DNA of 64,000 bases from an uncultured Oscillospiraceae bacterium (lineage in GTDB: Bacteria; Bacillota; Clostridia; Oscillospirales; Ruminococcaceae). The position numbers and the translations under genes are program-made. Of the stretch, positions 7,365 to 18,372 are shown in pieces. Below the pieces are notes generated by a model, which worked only from the letters and a program-made list of their open reading frames with translations, was not told where the DNA came from and searched no databases. Position 1 is the stretch's first letter; every line of letters begins with the position of its first letter. The stretch is from contig CAKSLI010000003.1 of assembly GCA_934466475.1 (NCBI GenBank), positions 124,001 through 188,000 on the forward strand, read 5' to 3'.

Positions 7365-10300
7365 TTATTCTACCCTTATGCCGCCTCCGCCGATATCTGG
7401 CTCTGAAGTATCAGGCTCGGAAGTATCCGCAGGCTCCTCAGTTACGGGGATTTCCGGCTCAGATGTGGCAGGCTCCTCCGTTTCGGGGGATTCCGGCTCG
7501 GACGTATTGCCGGGCTCCGGCTCGGAGGCGTCAGTCCCGTTGTCCGGAACTGTGGGTTCCTCGGTATGGGACGGAGTGTTGTCGTCCGGCTCCTGTGGTT
7601 CGTCCGGCGTCTCCGGAGTTACGCCGCTGTTGTCGGGAGCCTCACTGCTTCCGCTGCCGGAATAGCTCAGCCCGCTGCGCGCGAAATACGCCTTTACACC
7701 GTCCGCAATGGACTGCGCGATCCCCGCCTGGCGGGACGGGTCAGCCATTACCATGCACTCACGCTCGTTCGAGATGAATCCCATTTCGACCAGCACGGAC
7801 GGAAAATCCTGCTGGAGGGTCACCCAGTAGTAGCTGTACTTCTCACCGCGGCTGCTCTGGGTCCCGTCATTGTAAACGCTGTAATCGTAGTACGCCGACA
7901 GCTTGTCGTTTATGCTCTCCGCCAGGGGCTGCGAGAACGGCGTGAAATAGTACGCCTCAACGCCGTGAGCCTGTTCGTTCAGGGCGGAATTACAATGCAG
8001 CGAAATGAACATATCCGCGCCGTAGGCTCTCGCGACTGACGGGCGGGTGGTCGTGAGGATAAACTCGCTCTCGGTTTTGAGCCTTATGACTGTCGCGCCC
8101 ATTTCAGTGAGCTTCTGTTCAAGCTGCTTTGAAACCGCGAGATTCACGGACTGCTCCGTAACATTGCCGATAGCTCCCGGGTCAAGCCAGCCTGCGGACT
8201 TGCCGTAGCCGTGTCCCGGGTCGATGACAATTACCTTGCCGGAAAGCGGCGCGGTGGGCACATTGAACGTTATCATCAGGTCGCCGTTATCATCGTAATA
8301 CGAACCGCAGCCGCTGTAAATCCCAGCCTGGCGCAGGGTCAGCGTGAGCCGGAATTTCGGCACGCCGTTACGCGTTACGGTATCCCAGCTTCCGGAGCTG
8401 AACATGGAGCAGCTCGAAAAATCCGGGAGCTTGGTCACGCTGGTAACGTTATCGAAAATTATCTCCACCGTGGAGGCGTTGAAGCTTGTAACGCCGTAGG
8501 GGCCGTCGTCCTCGTCAACGTAGCTCACCGGAGCGGTAACATTGAATGTTGACTTGTAATCAAGGTGTATTTTCAGGAAGCTCTTTCCGCCGGAATTACC
8601 GACCGCCCTGACCGCAAGCCTGTTCTCGCCAAGTCCCGTATCCGTGAACGTAGTCACATCGGAAGCCTTGTATCTGCGCCCGGAGGTGCTTATCACATAA
8701 TCTCCGGAGGTGCTCTTGTAATAATCCAGGGAGCCCGCGGGGAGCTGCGAAAGCACGGGGCACGGCGCGCCGCCGGTGGTCTGGCTGTCGTACAGCACGG
8801 TGTAGTTGTTCAGGGTCTTGATGTAGGTCACGCTCTCCGAGGAGGACACCACCGGGGATATCGTGCCGACTACCTCGCCGGTGCCGACATTCGCCTGGTC
8901 CTTTATCTCGTCAACGATGACCTCCCTGGGAGGCTCCGGCTCGGCGTCTATCGTTATGCTGCCGCCGGTCATGTACTCCTCTATCCCCTTGTAAACCGCG
9001 TAATAGGACGTGTTTCCGAGCTGCTGCTTCTCGCCTATCTTACCTTCGGGGACGCGGTAATAGCCCACAAATCTCGCGTAATCGGAGTTCGCGTCAAGGT
9101 CCTCGCTGGCTCCTGATTTCTCGCGGAGCTTCACTGTGGTGCCGCCTATCATGGCGGTCACCTTGCTGCCGCTGTATGCGACAGCCTCCAGCGTAACGCG
9201 GGAGCCGCCCTCCACCAGGATATCCTTGGTCTGCTCAATGGAGCTCAGCACGTCAACGCGGCGCTCTATCGAGTAATTAATCTTCTTGCCCTTGTGCTCG
9301 ATGACAAAGCTGTTCCTGCCGACTTTCAGCTCCTTCTGGAAATAGAAGTTGCCCGCCTCGTTCAGCTTTACCTTTTCGCCGTCAAACAGCACGTCGAAGT
9401 TCTCGTCAAAGGTTCCCATGAACTTCACCGTGGAATCGTATGTAACGAAGCTCGTCTGGGTCGGCGATATCATCTGGAGCGTGTCGAACAGCGTGTTCGT
9501 GTTTATCTGCTCGTCAAAGTATTTCAGCAGCGTGGTCGTGGAACCCAGCCTGTCGTCCCGCAGACCTTGCAGAGAGTTGAAGCAGCTTCCGCCAAGGGTC
9601 GGGAACTGCTCCATTATCGAGAGCTGCCGCAGGAGCTGGTCCTCGTACCAGCCGGCGTATTCGCCTATGCGCTCGTTCAGGTGGAGGACGTACATTTTCG
9701 TGTCCGTTTCGTCCGCAAGGGCGCTCCACCAGGAAATGACCCTGTCGAAATCAAGCGCCGCGTCTGAATCGGTGCCGTAAGCCTTGACTACTATCATATC
9801 CGCATAGCCCCGCGAGAGATACTCCCTCGTGTCGCAGTGACCGTCAAACAGAGCCTGCACAACGTCTGCGGTGTCAGAGCCGCCCTCCTTTGAGGAGACG
9901 TTCGCCCACATATCGGTTATCAGGAGCCCCACCGCTGTGGTGTTGCTTGTTCCGCGGATGACCTCGGAAAGGGTGCGTATAACATACTCGTTGGTCTCGT
10001 ACAGCCAGTTCCCGTAGCCTATTCCGGAGCCGCTCGCCATGTATTCCGCGAACATCTCCGGCGTATCGGAGGTGTAGTAATCGTTGAGGATTATTCCCTC
10101 GCAGGCGTATTTCATAGCGAACTTGTGAGCCGCCGCCGCGAATCCCGCGCGGAGCCCTCCGCCCCCGGCGATTACGTCCGCGATAAGCGAGTTCACGTCA
10201 AGCTGGACGTACGCGTTGAAGCCGCTGTCGTGCGCGTAGTCGATAACCGCGCCGAGCGCCCCCCTGCCGGAGCCCATGTCGAGGTCGTAGCACTTTTCGC

Positions 10301-10625
10301 CCTCGCAGTCGGTGTTTATGACCACCGTGTTCATGTCGAAGCCGGAAAGCTCCTCAAACAGCGCCGGAAGCTCCTCCGCAAGGGAGGCGTCCGTCTGCTC
10401 GCCAGTGTAGAAATCCACAGTCGGAGTGAGCGAAACCGCGCGCATTCCGTCCGGGAGGTAGACCATGCTCTCCCCGGTCATGAGGTCGGCGGCTGTCTCC
10501 TGCTCAGGCTCCTCGTCAATGAGCCCGGGCTGCGCTTCCTCCGTTGCCGGGAGCGCCGAAGCAGTTCCCGCCAGAATGCACAGCGCAAGCGCCGCGCTCG
10601 TCAGTCCTTTTATAAATCTGTTCAT
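7365..10625 (-). CDS. Secreted N-acetylmuramoyl-L-alanine amidase with N-terminal GH-like barrel
   Basis: A 1086-residue exported protein. Residues 1-25 are a signal peptide (LALCILAGTASA). Residues about 60-370 resemble the GHL10/DUF187-type TIM barrel (MRAVSLTPTVDFYTG, ACEGIILNDYYTSD, ADMIVVKAYG). A middle region of about 400 residues looks like beta-sandwich and copper-amine-oxidase-like linker sequence. Residues about 797-975 are an Amidase_3 domain with zinc ligands in DPGHG, TEQS and SLHCN, and the glutamate in LVEMGF. The last 105 residues are a P/E/S/T-rich tail ending IGGGGIRVE. It follows a GH10-like lipoprotein gene by 15 bases, so both probably act on the cell wall. Barrel plus amidase in one chain is unusual. 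Confidence 0.88.
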   Translation of the reverse strand: MNRFIKGLTSAALALCILAGTASALPATEEAQPGLIDEEPEQETAADLMTGESMVYLPDGMRAVSLTPTVDFYTGEQTDASLAEELPALFEELSGFDMNTVVINTDCEGEKCYDLDMGSGRGALGAVIDYAHDSGFNAYVQLDVNSLIADVIAGGGGLRAGFAAAAHKFAMKYACEGIILNDYYTSDTPEMFAEYMASGSGIGYGNWLYETNEYVIRTLSEVIRGTSNTTAVGLLITDMWANVSSKEGGSDTADVVQALFDGHCDTREYLSRGYADMIVVKAYGTDSDAALDFDRVISWWSALADETDTKMYVLHLNERIGEYAGWYEDQLLRQLSIMEQFPTLGGSCFNSLQGLRDDRLGSTTTLLKYFDEQINTNTLFDTLQMISPTQTSFVTYDSTVKFMGTFDENFDVLFDGEKVKLNEAGNFYFQKELKVGRNSFVIEHKGKKINYSIERRVDVLSSIEQTKDILVEGGSRVTLEAVAYSGSKVTAMIGGTTVKLREKSGASEDLDANSDYARFVGYYRVPEGKIGEKQQLGNTSYYAVYKGIEEYMTGGSITIDAEPEPPREVIVDEIKDQANVGTGEVVGTISPVVSSSESVTYIKTLNNYTVLYDSQTTGGAPCPVLSQLPAGSLDYYKSTSGDYVISTSGRRYKASDVTTFTDTGLGENRLAVRAVGNSGGKSFLKIHLDYKSTFNVTAPVSYVDEDDGPYGVTSFNASTVEIIFDNVTSVTKLPDFSSCSMFSSGSWDTVTRNGVPKFRLTLTLRQAGIYSGCGSYYDDNGDLMITFNVPTAPLSGKVIVIDPGHGYGKSAGWLDPGAIGNVTEQSVNLAVSKQLEQKLTEMGATVIRLKTESEFILTTTRPSVARAYGADMFISLHCNSALNEQAHGVEAYYFTPFSQPLAESINDKLSAYYDYSVYNDGTQSSRGEKYSYYWVTLQQDFPSVLVEMGFISNERECMVMADPSRQAGIAQSIADGVKAYFARSGLSYSGSGSSEAPDNSGVTPETPDEPQEPDDNTPSHTEEPTVPDNGTDASEPEPGNTSEPESPETEEPATSEPEIPVTEEPADTSEPDTSEPDIGGGGIRVE

Positions 10626-10640
10626 TTTATTTCCCCATTG

Positions 10641-12134
10641 TCAGATGAGCTCCCTGAGAGCCGAAATTTCCTTGCTTACAGCGGCGCTGACCGAGCTTTC
10701 CGGAGCGAAAACGCTGCGATAGCTGTACAATGCGAATCCGCCGTAGCTCCGGCATTTCTTTGCCTCGGCGAGCTGCCGCGAGATTATGTCGCTGTTGTTT
10801 ATCCACTCGTATTTTCCGCTGCCCGCCCATTTGTCCTCGCAGCCGACCTTCGACACCGAAAGTCCCGCGACTATCGGGACACCGCCCTTTACGCCGAGCG
10901 CCTCCCAGTCGTCAAGCGTGGATTTGTACGGCGCCGCGGAATTCTCAAAGCCGTAATATATCTGCGGTATCATCATGTCGAGATACCCCGGAGTGGTGCA
11001 CCATTTGCGCACGTCCGCATAGAGCTGCGTGTAGTTGTTCTCTATCCGCCCCTGGACGCTCACGCTGAAAACCGCCGTGGAGTTCGACTTCTTGACGGCG
11101 CTGTAAAGCTCCGACACCATTCTGTCGCAGTTCGCGAACCGGAAATCCTCCAGACTGGAGGCTCCGCTGGCTCTGAACGCGCTGCTGTCGAACGAAGCGT
11201 CCGTTGTCGGGTAGAAATAGTCGTCAATGTGCAGCCCGTCAACATCGTAATCCGAAACTATCTCGGCGGCGCCCTCGGCGATGTACTTCGTCACCTCGTC
11301 AAATGCGGGATTCAGGTAATAGGTGCCGTTTACGTCAACCGCGTACTTCCCCGCCATGCCGTCCGCAGTGGCGAACGTATACACAGGATATCCCTTATAT
11401 CCGGAGATCTGCGAGGTACCGCAGGCTCTCAGCGGGTTTATCCATGCCTGGAACGATATCCCGCGGGAGTGCGCCTCCTCTATCATTATTTCCAGCGGGT
11501 CGAAGCCCGGGTCGCTGCCGACAGCCCCCGCCGCGTACTTCGTCCAGGGAAACAGCTCCGAGCGGTAATACGCGTCACTGTGCGAGCGCACGTGGACATA
11601 CGCCGTGTTTATCCCCAGGGAAACGCAGTTGTCGAATATCCCGCCGATCCCGCTGCGGAAGCCCTCGGCGGTCTGCCCCTGGAGCACGTCCGCAAGCTCG
11701 ATGTAGCTTATCCATACGCCCTTTACCTCGGAGTAGTTCAGCGCCTTGTAGTCCCTTGCCCCGGAGCTCCCGGACGGCTTTTCCTCCGGCTTTGCGGTCT
11801 GCGTTGTTTTTGAGGTGGTCTTTTCAGGCTTCGGTGTGGTCTGGGTCGTGTCGGCGGGCTTGGACGTGGAGCTGCCGGTTTCCGGCTTTTGGGTGGAAGC
11901 GGAGGTGGTCTGCTCCGGAGCCCTGGTCGTGCCCGTCTGCGAGGCTGATGTGGTCTCCGGCGCGGAGGTCGTATCGTCCACCCGTATTCCGCCCTGACTG
12001 CCGGAGTAATCTATCCCGTCAGAGCTTCCTATCTCCGGGAGGCTGGTGTCCGGGTTCTCCCCGGAGAATCCGCACCCATTCAGGAATGCGGCAAGAATAA
12101 GGGCGATAAGCGCCCCTATGCTGTTATTTTTCAT
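10641..12134 (-). CDS. GH10-like (DUF187/GHL10) lipoprotein
   Basis: A 497-residue lipoprotein. The signal peptide ends in the lipobox LNGC (Cys21), followed by a T/S/P/E-rich linker (residues about 35-130). The catalytic-type domain begins VKGVWISYIELADVL and contains INTAYVHVRSHSDAYY, FQAWINPLRACG, DVDGLHIDDYFYP and MMIPQIYYGFEN, all features of the GHL10/DUF187 glycosidase-like family. Members are often encoded with wall hydrolases, but their substrate is poorly defined. It is the first gene of a two-gene operon with the amidase. The N-terminal linker contains GGIRVD, closely matching the GGIRVE end of that amidase. Confidence 0.86.
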   Translation of the reverse strand: MKNNSIGALIALILAAFLNGCGFSGENPDTSLPEIGSSDGIDYSGSQGGIRVDDTTSAPETTSASQTGTTRAPEQTTSASTQKPETGSSTSKPADTTQTTPKPEKTTSKTTQTAKPEEKPSGSSGARDYKALNYSEVKGVWISYIELADVLQGQTAEGFRSGIGGIFDNCVSLGINTAYVHVRSHSDAYYRSELFPWTKYAAGAVGSDPGFDPLEIMIEEAHSRGISFQAWINPLRACGTSQISGYKGYPVYTFATADGMAGKYAVDVNGTYYLNPAFDEVTKYIAEGAAEIVSDYDVDGLHIDDYFYPTTDASFDSSAFRASGASSLEDFRFANCDRMVSELYSAVKKSNSTAVFSVSVQGRIENNYTQLYADVRKWCTTPGYLDMMIPQIYYGFENSAAPYKSTLDDWEALGVKGGVPIVAGLSVSKVGCEDKWAGSGKYEWINNSDIISRQLAEAKKCRSYGGFALYSYRSVFAPESSVSAAVSKEISALRELI

Positions 12135-12208
12135 GTATATTTTCCCTCTTGTTCGCAGGAGGTTCTGCTTATCCCGCCCTGCGTTATCTATATTATATAG
12201 TTACTTTT

Positions 12209-12237
12209 ATTATAGCATTGCGCCGCCTATCTGTCAA
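12209..12237 (-). promoter_or_regulatory. Promoter of the lipoprotein-amidase operon
   Basis: Minus-strand TTGACA (12232-12237), 17-base spacer, TATAAT (12209-12214): a perfect sigma-A consensus about 75 bases before the start codon. Confidence 0.9.
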
Positions 12238-12328
12238 TAGCAGGAAAGGAATTTCACAGCACCCGGAGCGTATTCTGCCAGAAAAATGCAGTTCCGGGGA
12301 TATTTCGCCCGTTTTCGGGAAAAACGCC

Positions 12329-12357
12329 TTGAAATCTCACGCCGGACGTGGTACAAT
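12329..12357 (+). promoter_or_regulatory. Promoter of the mannanase gene
   Basis: TTGAAA (12329-12334), 17-base spacer, TACAAT (12352-12357). The predicted start near 12364 excludes in-frame start codons upstream of 12387. Confidence 0.8.
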
Positions 12358-12386
12358 TATTGTATCATCTCATGAAAGGAACCGCA

Positions 12387-13460
12387 ATGGAAAGGAAACA
12401 CATGAACTCTATCTTAGCAGGATTACTTGCAATAGCCGTGGCTCTCAGCTCCGGCTGCGCGAAAACCGGGAACATCAGCTCCGGGGACGTTGAGAGCATT
12501 ATAAGCAGCGTTGAGGCCCTGACCTCCGGCTGCACGGAGGAAAACACCCCGGACGAGGTACAGCAGGAGGGCTTCTCCGTCAGGGGGACGAAGCTCTTTG
12601 ACGCGAACGGAAACGATTTCGTCATGCGCGGAATAAACCACCCGCACTCATGGTTCACCTCGCAGGACGATACCGCGCTGGAGGCTATCGCGGCGACCGG
12701 CGCGAACACCGTGCGCATAGTATGCGGCAGCGGTCAGCAGTACACCAGGGACAGCGCCGAGAGCCTGAACAGGATAACCGACAAATGCCGCGACCTCGGC
12801 ATGATATCCATTCTGGAGGTGCACGACATCACCGGCAAGGACGACAAGTCGCTGCTGGAGACCGCCGCAGATTACTGGATATCCGTAAAGGACGCGCTCA
12901 TCGGAAAGGAAAGCTATGTTATCCTGAACATCGCCAACGAATGGGTCGGCACTTGGGACGGTCAGGGCTGGTGTGACGGCTATGCCTCCGTCATTCCGGA
13001 GCTGCGGAAAGCCGGGATAAGGAACACCATAATGGTTGACGCCGCAGGCTGGGGGCAGTACGGGCAGAGCGTTTCCGACTTCGGCGAGCAGGTTCTCGCC
13101 GCCGACCCTGACGGCAACACGATGTTCTCGATACACATGTACGGCACCGCCGGAAAGAACAAGGCGACCATCGCCGGGAACCTCAAACGCGCCACGGACA
13201 AGGGTCTGTGCGTTATCGTGGGCGAGTTCGGCTGGAACCACACTGACGGCGATGTTGACGAGGAATACATCATGCAGTACTGCGCCGAAAACGGCATAGG
13301 CTGGCTCGCCTGGAGCTGGAAAGGCAACGGCGGCGGAGTCGAGTACCTCGACCTCGCAAATGAATGGGACGGCTCGGCGCTCTCCGACTGGGGGAATACG
13401 GTCGTCAACGGCGAAAACGGACTGAAAAAGACGTCGGTAAAGTGCAGCATATTTGAATAA
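12387..13460 (+). CDS. Beta-mannanase-like glycoside hydrolase GH5 (subfamily 8-like), lipoprotein
   Basis: About 357 residues. The N-terminus is a lipoprotein-type signal (LAIAVALSSGC), so the enzyme is probably tethered outside the cell. The catalytic domain starts near residue 58 and closely follows bacterial GH5_8 endo-1,4-beta-mannanases: MRGINHPHSWF, ANTVRIVCGSG, EVHDITGKDD, YWISVKDALIGKE, MVDAAGWGQY, MFSIHMYG and GWLAWSWKGN. The acid/base glutamate is in NIANEW (about residue 184) and the nucleophile in VGEFGWN (about 280). No binding module or dockerin is attached. ATG 12387 was chosen because the promoter lies just upstream; ATG 12402 is an alternative. It would degrade plant mannan. 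A terminator follows. Confidence 0.9.
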   Translation: MERKHMNSILAGLLAIAVALSSGCAKTGNISSGDVESIISSVEALTSGCTEENTPDEVQQEGFSVRGTKLFDANGNDFVMRGINHPHSWFTSQDDTALEAIAATGANTVRIVCGSGQQYTRDSAESLNRITDKCRDLGMISILEVHDITGKDDKSLLETAADYWISVKDALIGKESYVILNIANEWVGTWDGQGWCDGYASVIPELRKAGIRNTIMVDAAGWGQYGQSVSDFGEQVLAADPDGNTMFSIHMYGTAGKNKATIAGNLKRATDKGLCVIVGEFGWNHTDGDVDEEYIMQYCAENGIGWLAWSWKGNGGGVEYLDLANEWDGSALSDWGNTVVNGENGLKKTSVKCSIFE

Positions 13461-13463
13461 GCG

Positions 13464-13491
13464 AAACGGGGTGAGAGATCGCCCCGTTTTT
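13464..13491 (+). terminator. Terminator of the mannanase gene
   Basis: Stem AAACGGGG/CCCCGTTT (13464-13471 and 13482-13489) with a ten-base loop, running into TTTTT. Confidence 0.88.
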
Positions 13492-13498
13492 CATACTG

Positions 13499-13719
13499 AA
13501 AAAGGAGCCCTGCAAAAGCAGAGCTCCCTGAACATTTTCTTTCAGCATAAACCTATCCAAGTTTTGGTAAATGTACAACCCTTATCAAGCTCAGCCATGC
13601 ACTGTCTCTTGGAACATCACACGCGTCATCACTTTACAGACTGCTACGACTATCAAGTTTACGTCAGTCTGATAGGCAGCTCCTGCCGCCTGCATAACAG
13701 TGCTTTCGCGCTGTTTCTG
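13499..13719 (-). ncRNA. Unassigned structured ncRNA with its own promoter and terminator
   Basis: No convincing protein is encoded, yet the minus strand has a complete transcription unit of about 221 bases. The promoter is TTGATT-N17-TATAAT at 13726-13754. At the 3' end a hairpin of about ten base pairs (13504-13527, ends GGAGC/GCTCC) is followed by TTTTT (13499-13503). Inside, the transcript can form AACAG..GAAA..CTGTT with a GNRA loop, GGCAG-GAG-CTGCC, AGACTG..CAGTCT, CCAA..TTGG, and a long-range CCTATC/GATAGG pairing. It lies between two unrelated genes. Size would fit 6S RNA or another housekeeping RNA, but I could not match it to any family (no tmRNA, RNase P or SRP signature). Confidence 0.65.
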
Positions 13720-13725
13720 CTGTTT

Positions 13726-13754
13726 ATTATACACTAAACTGCAAAGAAAATCAA
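13726..13754 (-). promoter_or_regulatory. Promoter of the ncRNA
   Basis: Minus-strand TTGATT (13749-13754), 17-base spacer, TATAAT (13726-13731). No open reading frame with a ribosome site follows on that strand. Confidence 0.75.
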
Positions 13755-13795
13755 GACCTGTCTGATGTCAGGACAGCGCGCCGAACATAACAATG

Positions 13796-16475
<2,680 letters not shown>

Positions 16476-16566
16476 GAACATCACCTCTGCATATTCTATG
16501 TCTATGCAGAGGTGCGCGTGAATCCGTACAGTTTGTACAGACAATTATAGCGTTTGTGAATATTAT

Positions 16567-16655
16567 GGAGGGTGTGGAGGGTTTATATAACCTTTCTACT
16601 AAAAAAATCAGAAAGAAAATATATAAAAAAGTATATAGTAACCCTCCACACCTTC
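16567..16655. repeat. Palindromic element, copy 1 of 3 (GGAGGG-type arms)
   Basis: Arms at 16567-16583 and 16639-16655 pair over 17 positions with a single G-U wobble; the arm is built on TGTGGAGGG. The A/T-rich loop of about 55 bases is diverged from the other two copies but keeps ATATATAAAAAAG and a TATAGTAA-like end. Confidence 0.85.
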
Positions 16656-16672
16656 CACCTGTAAAAAAATGG

Positions 16673-16769
16673 TGTGGCGGGTGTGGCGGGTTTACCTAAC
16701 CCTTTTATAGAAAATTTGAAAATCATAAATATATAAAAGAAGTTATAGTAAGCCGCCACACCCGCCACA
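16673..16769. repeat. Palindromic element, copy 2 of 3 (TGTGGCGGG arms)
   Basis: Arms at 16673-16692 and 16750-16769 pair over 20 positions with one mismatch; the left arm is a tandem dimer of TGTGGCGGG. The loop (16693-16749) runs ACCTAACCCTTTTATAG ... GTTATAGT and is nearly identical to copy 3. GGGTT-TACCT-AACCC plus TTTT can also form a local hairpin. Confidence 0.9.
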
Positions 16770-16809
16770 AGTCCCAGAACTTGGTATAAAAGCACAACTT
16801 CCAGATTGT

Positions 16810-16910
16810 GGGATGACGGGTATGACGGGTTTACCTAACCCTTTTATAGAAAATTTGAAAAACATAAAATATATAAAAAAGTTATAGTAAGCCGTCATAC
16901 CCGTCATCCC
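16810..16910. repeat. Palindromic element, copy 3 of 3 (ATGACGGG arms)
   Basis: Arms at 16810-16831 and 16889-16910 pair over 22 positions with the same single mismatch as copy 2. The left arm is a near-tandem GATGACGGG-TATGACGGG. The loop nearly equals that of copy 2 although the arm sequence differs, and both arms differ in concert. Confidence 0.9.
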
Positions 16911-16929
16911 TGGCATTTCCAGGGAAATA

Positions 16930-18330
16930 TCAGTTATTTACGAATGCCTCGAAAGCCTTGTAGGCAGCCCACACATCGGTCTTGGCGGTTATCTCGAACG
17001 GGGCGTGCATGGAAAGCACCGGAACTCCCACGTCAATGGTGTTGACATCGAGGTTCGCGATGTAAGCCGCAACGGTTCCGCCGCCGCCGTTGTCAACCTT
17101 GCCGAGCTCTCCGGTCTGCCAGATGACGCCGTTTTTGTCAAGGAGCATTCTTATCTCGCTGACGAACTCTGCTGAGGCGTCAGAGGTGCCGCTCTTTCCG
17201 CGGGAGCCTGTGTACTTGGTAACGCACACGCCGCCGTTCAGCAGGGCGCTGTTGCGCTTCTCGAACACATCGGGGAATGTCGGGTCGAACGCCGCGTTTA
17301 CGTCCGCGGACAGGCAGCGCGAATTGTGGAGGACAGTCCTGCCCTTGACGCCGAACGCTGCCGCGAGGTCGGCAATGAAGTACTTCAGGTAAGCGGAGCG
17401 GAGGCCTGTGTTGCCGTCAGAGCCGGTCTCCTCCTTGTCGGTGAGGATAGCTACCGCCGTTCTCGCGGGGTTCTCCAGCTCCAGGACAGCCATGAGCTCG
17501 GTGTATGCGCACACCCTATCGTCCTGACCGTAGGCGCCCACAAGGCTCCTGTCGAAGCCAACGTCCTTTGCCCTGAACGCCGGGACAGCCTCCAGCTCGG
17601 CGGAGATGAAGTCGCTCTCCACAATGCCGTACTTCTCGTTGAGCGTCATCATGATGTTGAGCTTCACAAGCTCGCTGCCCTCATCATCCTTAAAGGGTCT
17701 GCTGCCGATGATGAGGTTCAGCTCCTCGCCCTTGATGAGCTGGGTCGCCGGGCGCTTGTACTGCGCGTCCGCAAGGTGCGGGAGCAGGTCGGAAACGCAG
17801 AATACCGGGTCGTTCTCGTCCTCGCCGATGTTCACCTCCACCTTTGAGCCGTCAGCCTTCAGGATAACTCCGTGCAGGGAAAGCGGAACGGTAGGCCACT
17901 GGTACTTCTTGATACCGCCGTAGTAGTGGGTCTTGAAGTAAGCCACCTCGTCCTTTTCGTAGAGCGGGTTCTGCTTCATGTCGAGGCGCGGTGAGTCGAT
18001 GTGCGCCGCAACGAGGTTCACGCCGTTCTCGATGCTCTCCCTGCCTATCACGGACAGTATGACGGACTTGCCGCGGTTCATGTAGTAAACCTTGTCGCCG
18101 GGCTTGTAGCGGTTCTTTGCGCTGAATTCCACGAAGCCGCGCGCCTTTGCCATTTTCACGATCTCGGCGGCGGCCTCGCGCTCGGTCTTTGCGGTATCGA
18201 GGAACTTCTTGTAGCCCTCGCAGAACTTGTCGCACTTCTTCAGCTCGTCCTCAGACATTCTGAGCACTGCGTTCTTCTTGTCCATGAGGAGCTTTTCCCT
18301 GAGCTCCTTTGCTGTTAATTTTGTAGCCAT
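16930..18330 (-). CDS. M18-family aminopeptidase
   Basis: 466 residues; removes N-terminal amino acids from peptides in the cytoplasm using two metal ions. Conserved M18 features appear in order: AAHIDSPR with a metal His, KKYQWPTVPLSLHG, AYGQDDRVCAY with the bridging Asp, DKEETGSDGNTG with the catalytic Glu, SADVNAAFDP and LSMHAPFE with the last His. Length matches bacterial M18 enzymes. ATG 18330 has AAAGGA upstream; a TTG nine bases earlier is too close to that site. It ends the prfA-to-aminopeptidase gene run, 42 bases after the lytic transglycosylase gene. Downstream lies the palindromic repeat array. Confidence 0.93.
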   Translation of the reverse strand: MATKLTAKELREKLLMDKKNAVLRMSEDELKKCDKFCEGYKKFLDTAKTEREAAAEIVKMAKARGFVEFSAKNRYKPGDKVYYMNRGKSVILSVIGRESIENGVNLVAAHIDSPRLDMKQNPLYEKDEVAYFKTHYYGGIKKYQWPTVPLSLHGVILKADGSKVEVNIGEDENDPVFCVSDLLPHLADAQYKRPATQLIKGEELNLIIGSRPFKDDEGSELVKLNIMMTLNEKYGIVESDFISAELEAVPAFRAKDVGFDRSLVGAYGQDDRVCAYTELMAVLELENPARTAVAILTDKEETGSDGNTGLRSAYLKYFIADLAAAFGVKGRTVLHNSRCLSADVNAAFDPTFPDVFEKRNSALLNGGVCVTKYTGSRGKSGTSDASAEFVSEIRMLLDKNGVIWQTGELGKVDNGGGGTVAAYIANLDVNTIDVGVPVLSMHAPFEITAKTDVWAAYKAFEAFVNN

Positions 18331-18372
18331 TGTATTCAAAGTCCTTTCTGTGTATTGTTCATGAGCTTGCGC

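Noticed and set aside
10125-11813. Long open frame of about 560 codons on the + strand
   Set aside because: It lies wholly opposite the amidase and lipoprotein genes, has arginine- and valine-rich composition typical of antisense frames in GC-rich DNA, and no ribosome site.
13453-13737. Possible 94-residue + strand protein
   Set aside because: It starts inside the mannanase gene, crosses that gene's terminator and lies opposite the structured ncRNA; no ribosome site.
16567-16910. Possible CRISPR array
   Set aside because: Only three units, each a 90-100 base palindrome with conserved A/T-rich loops rather than short identical repeats with unique spacers; no cas genes.
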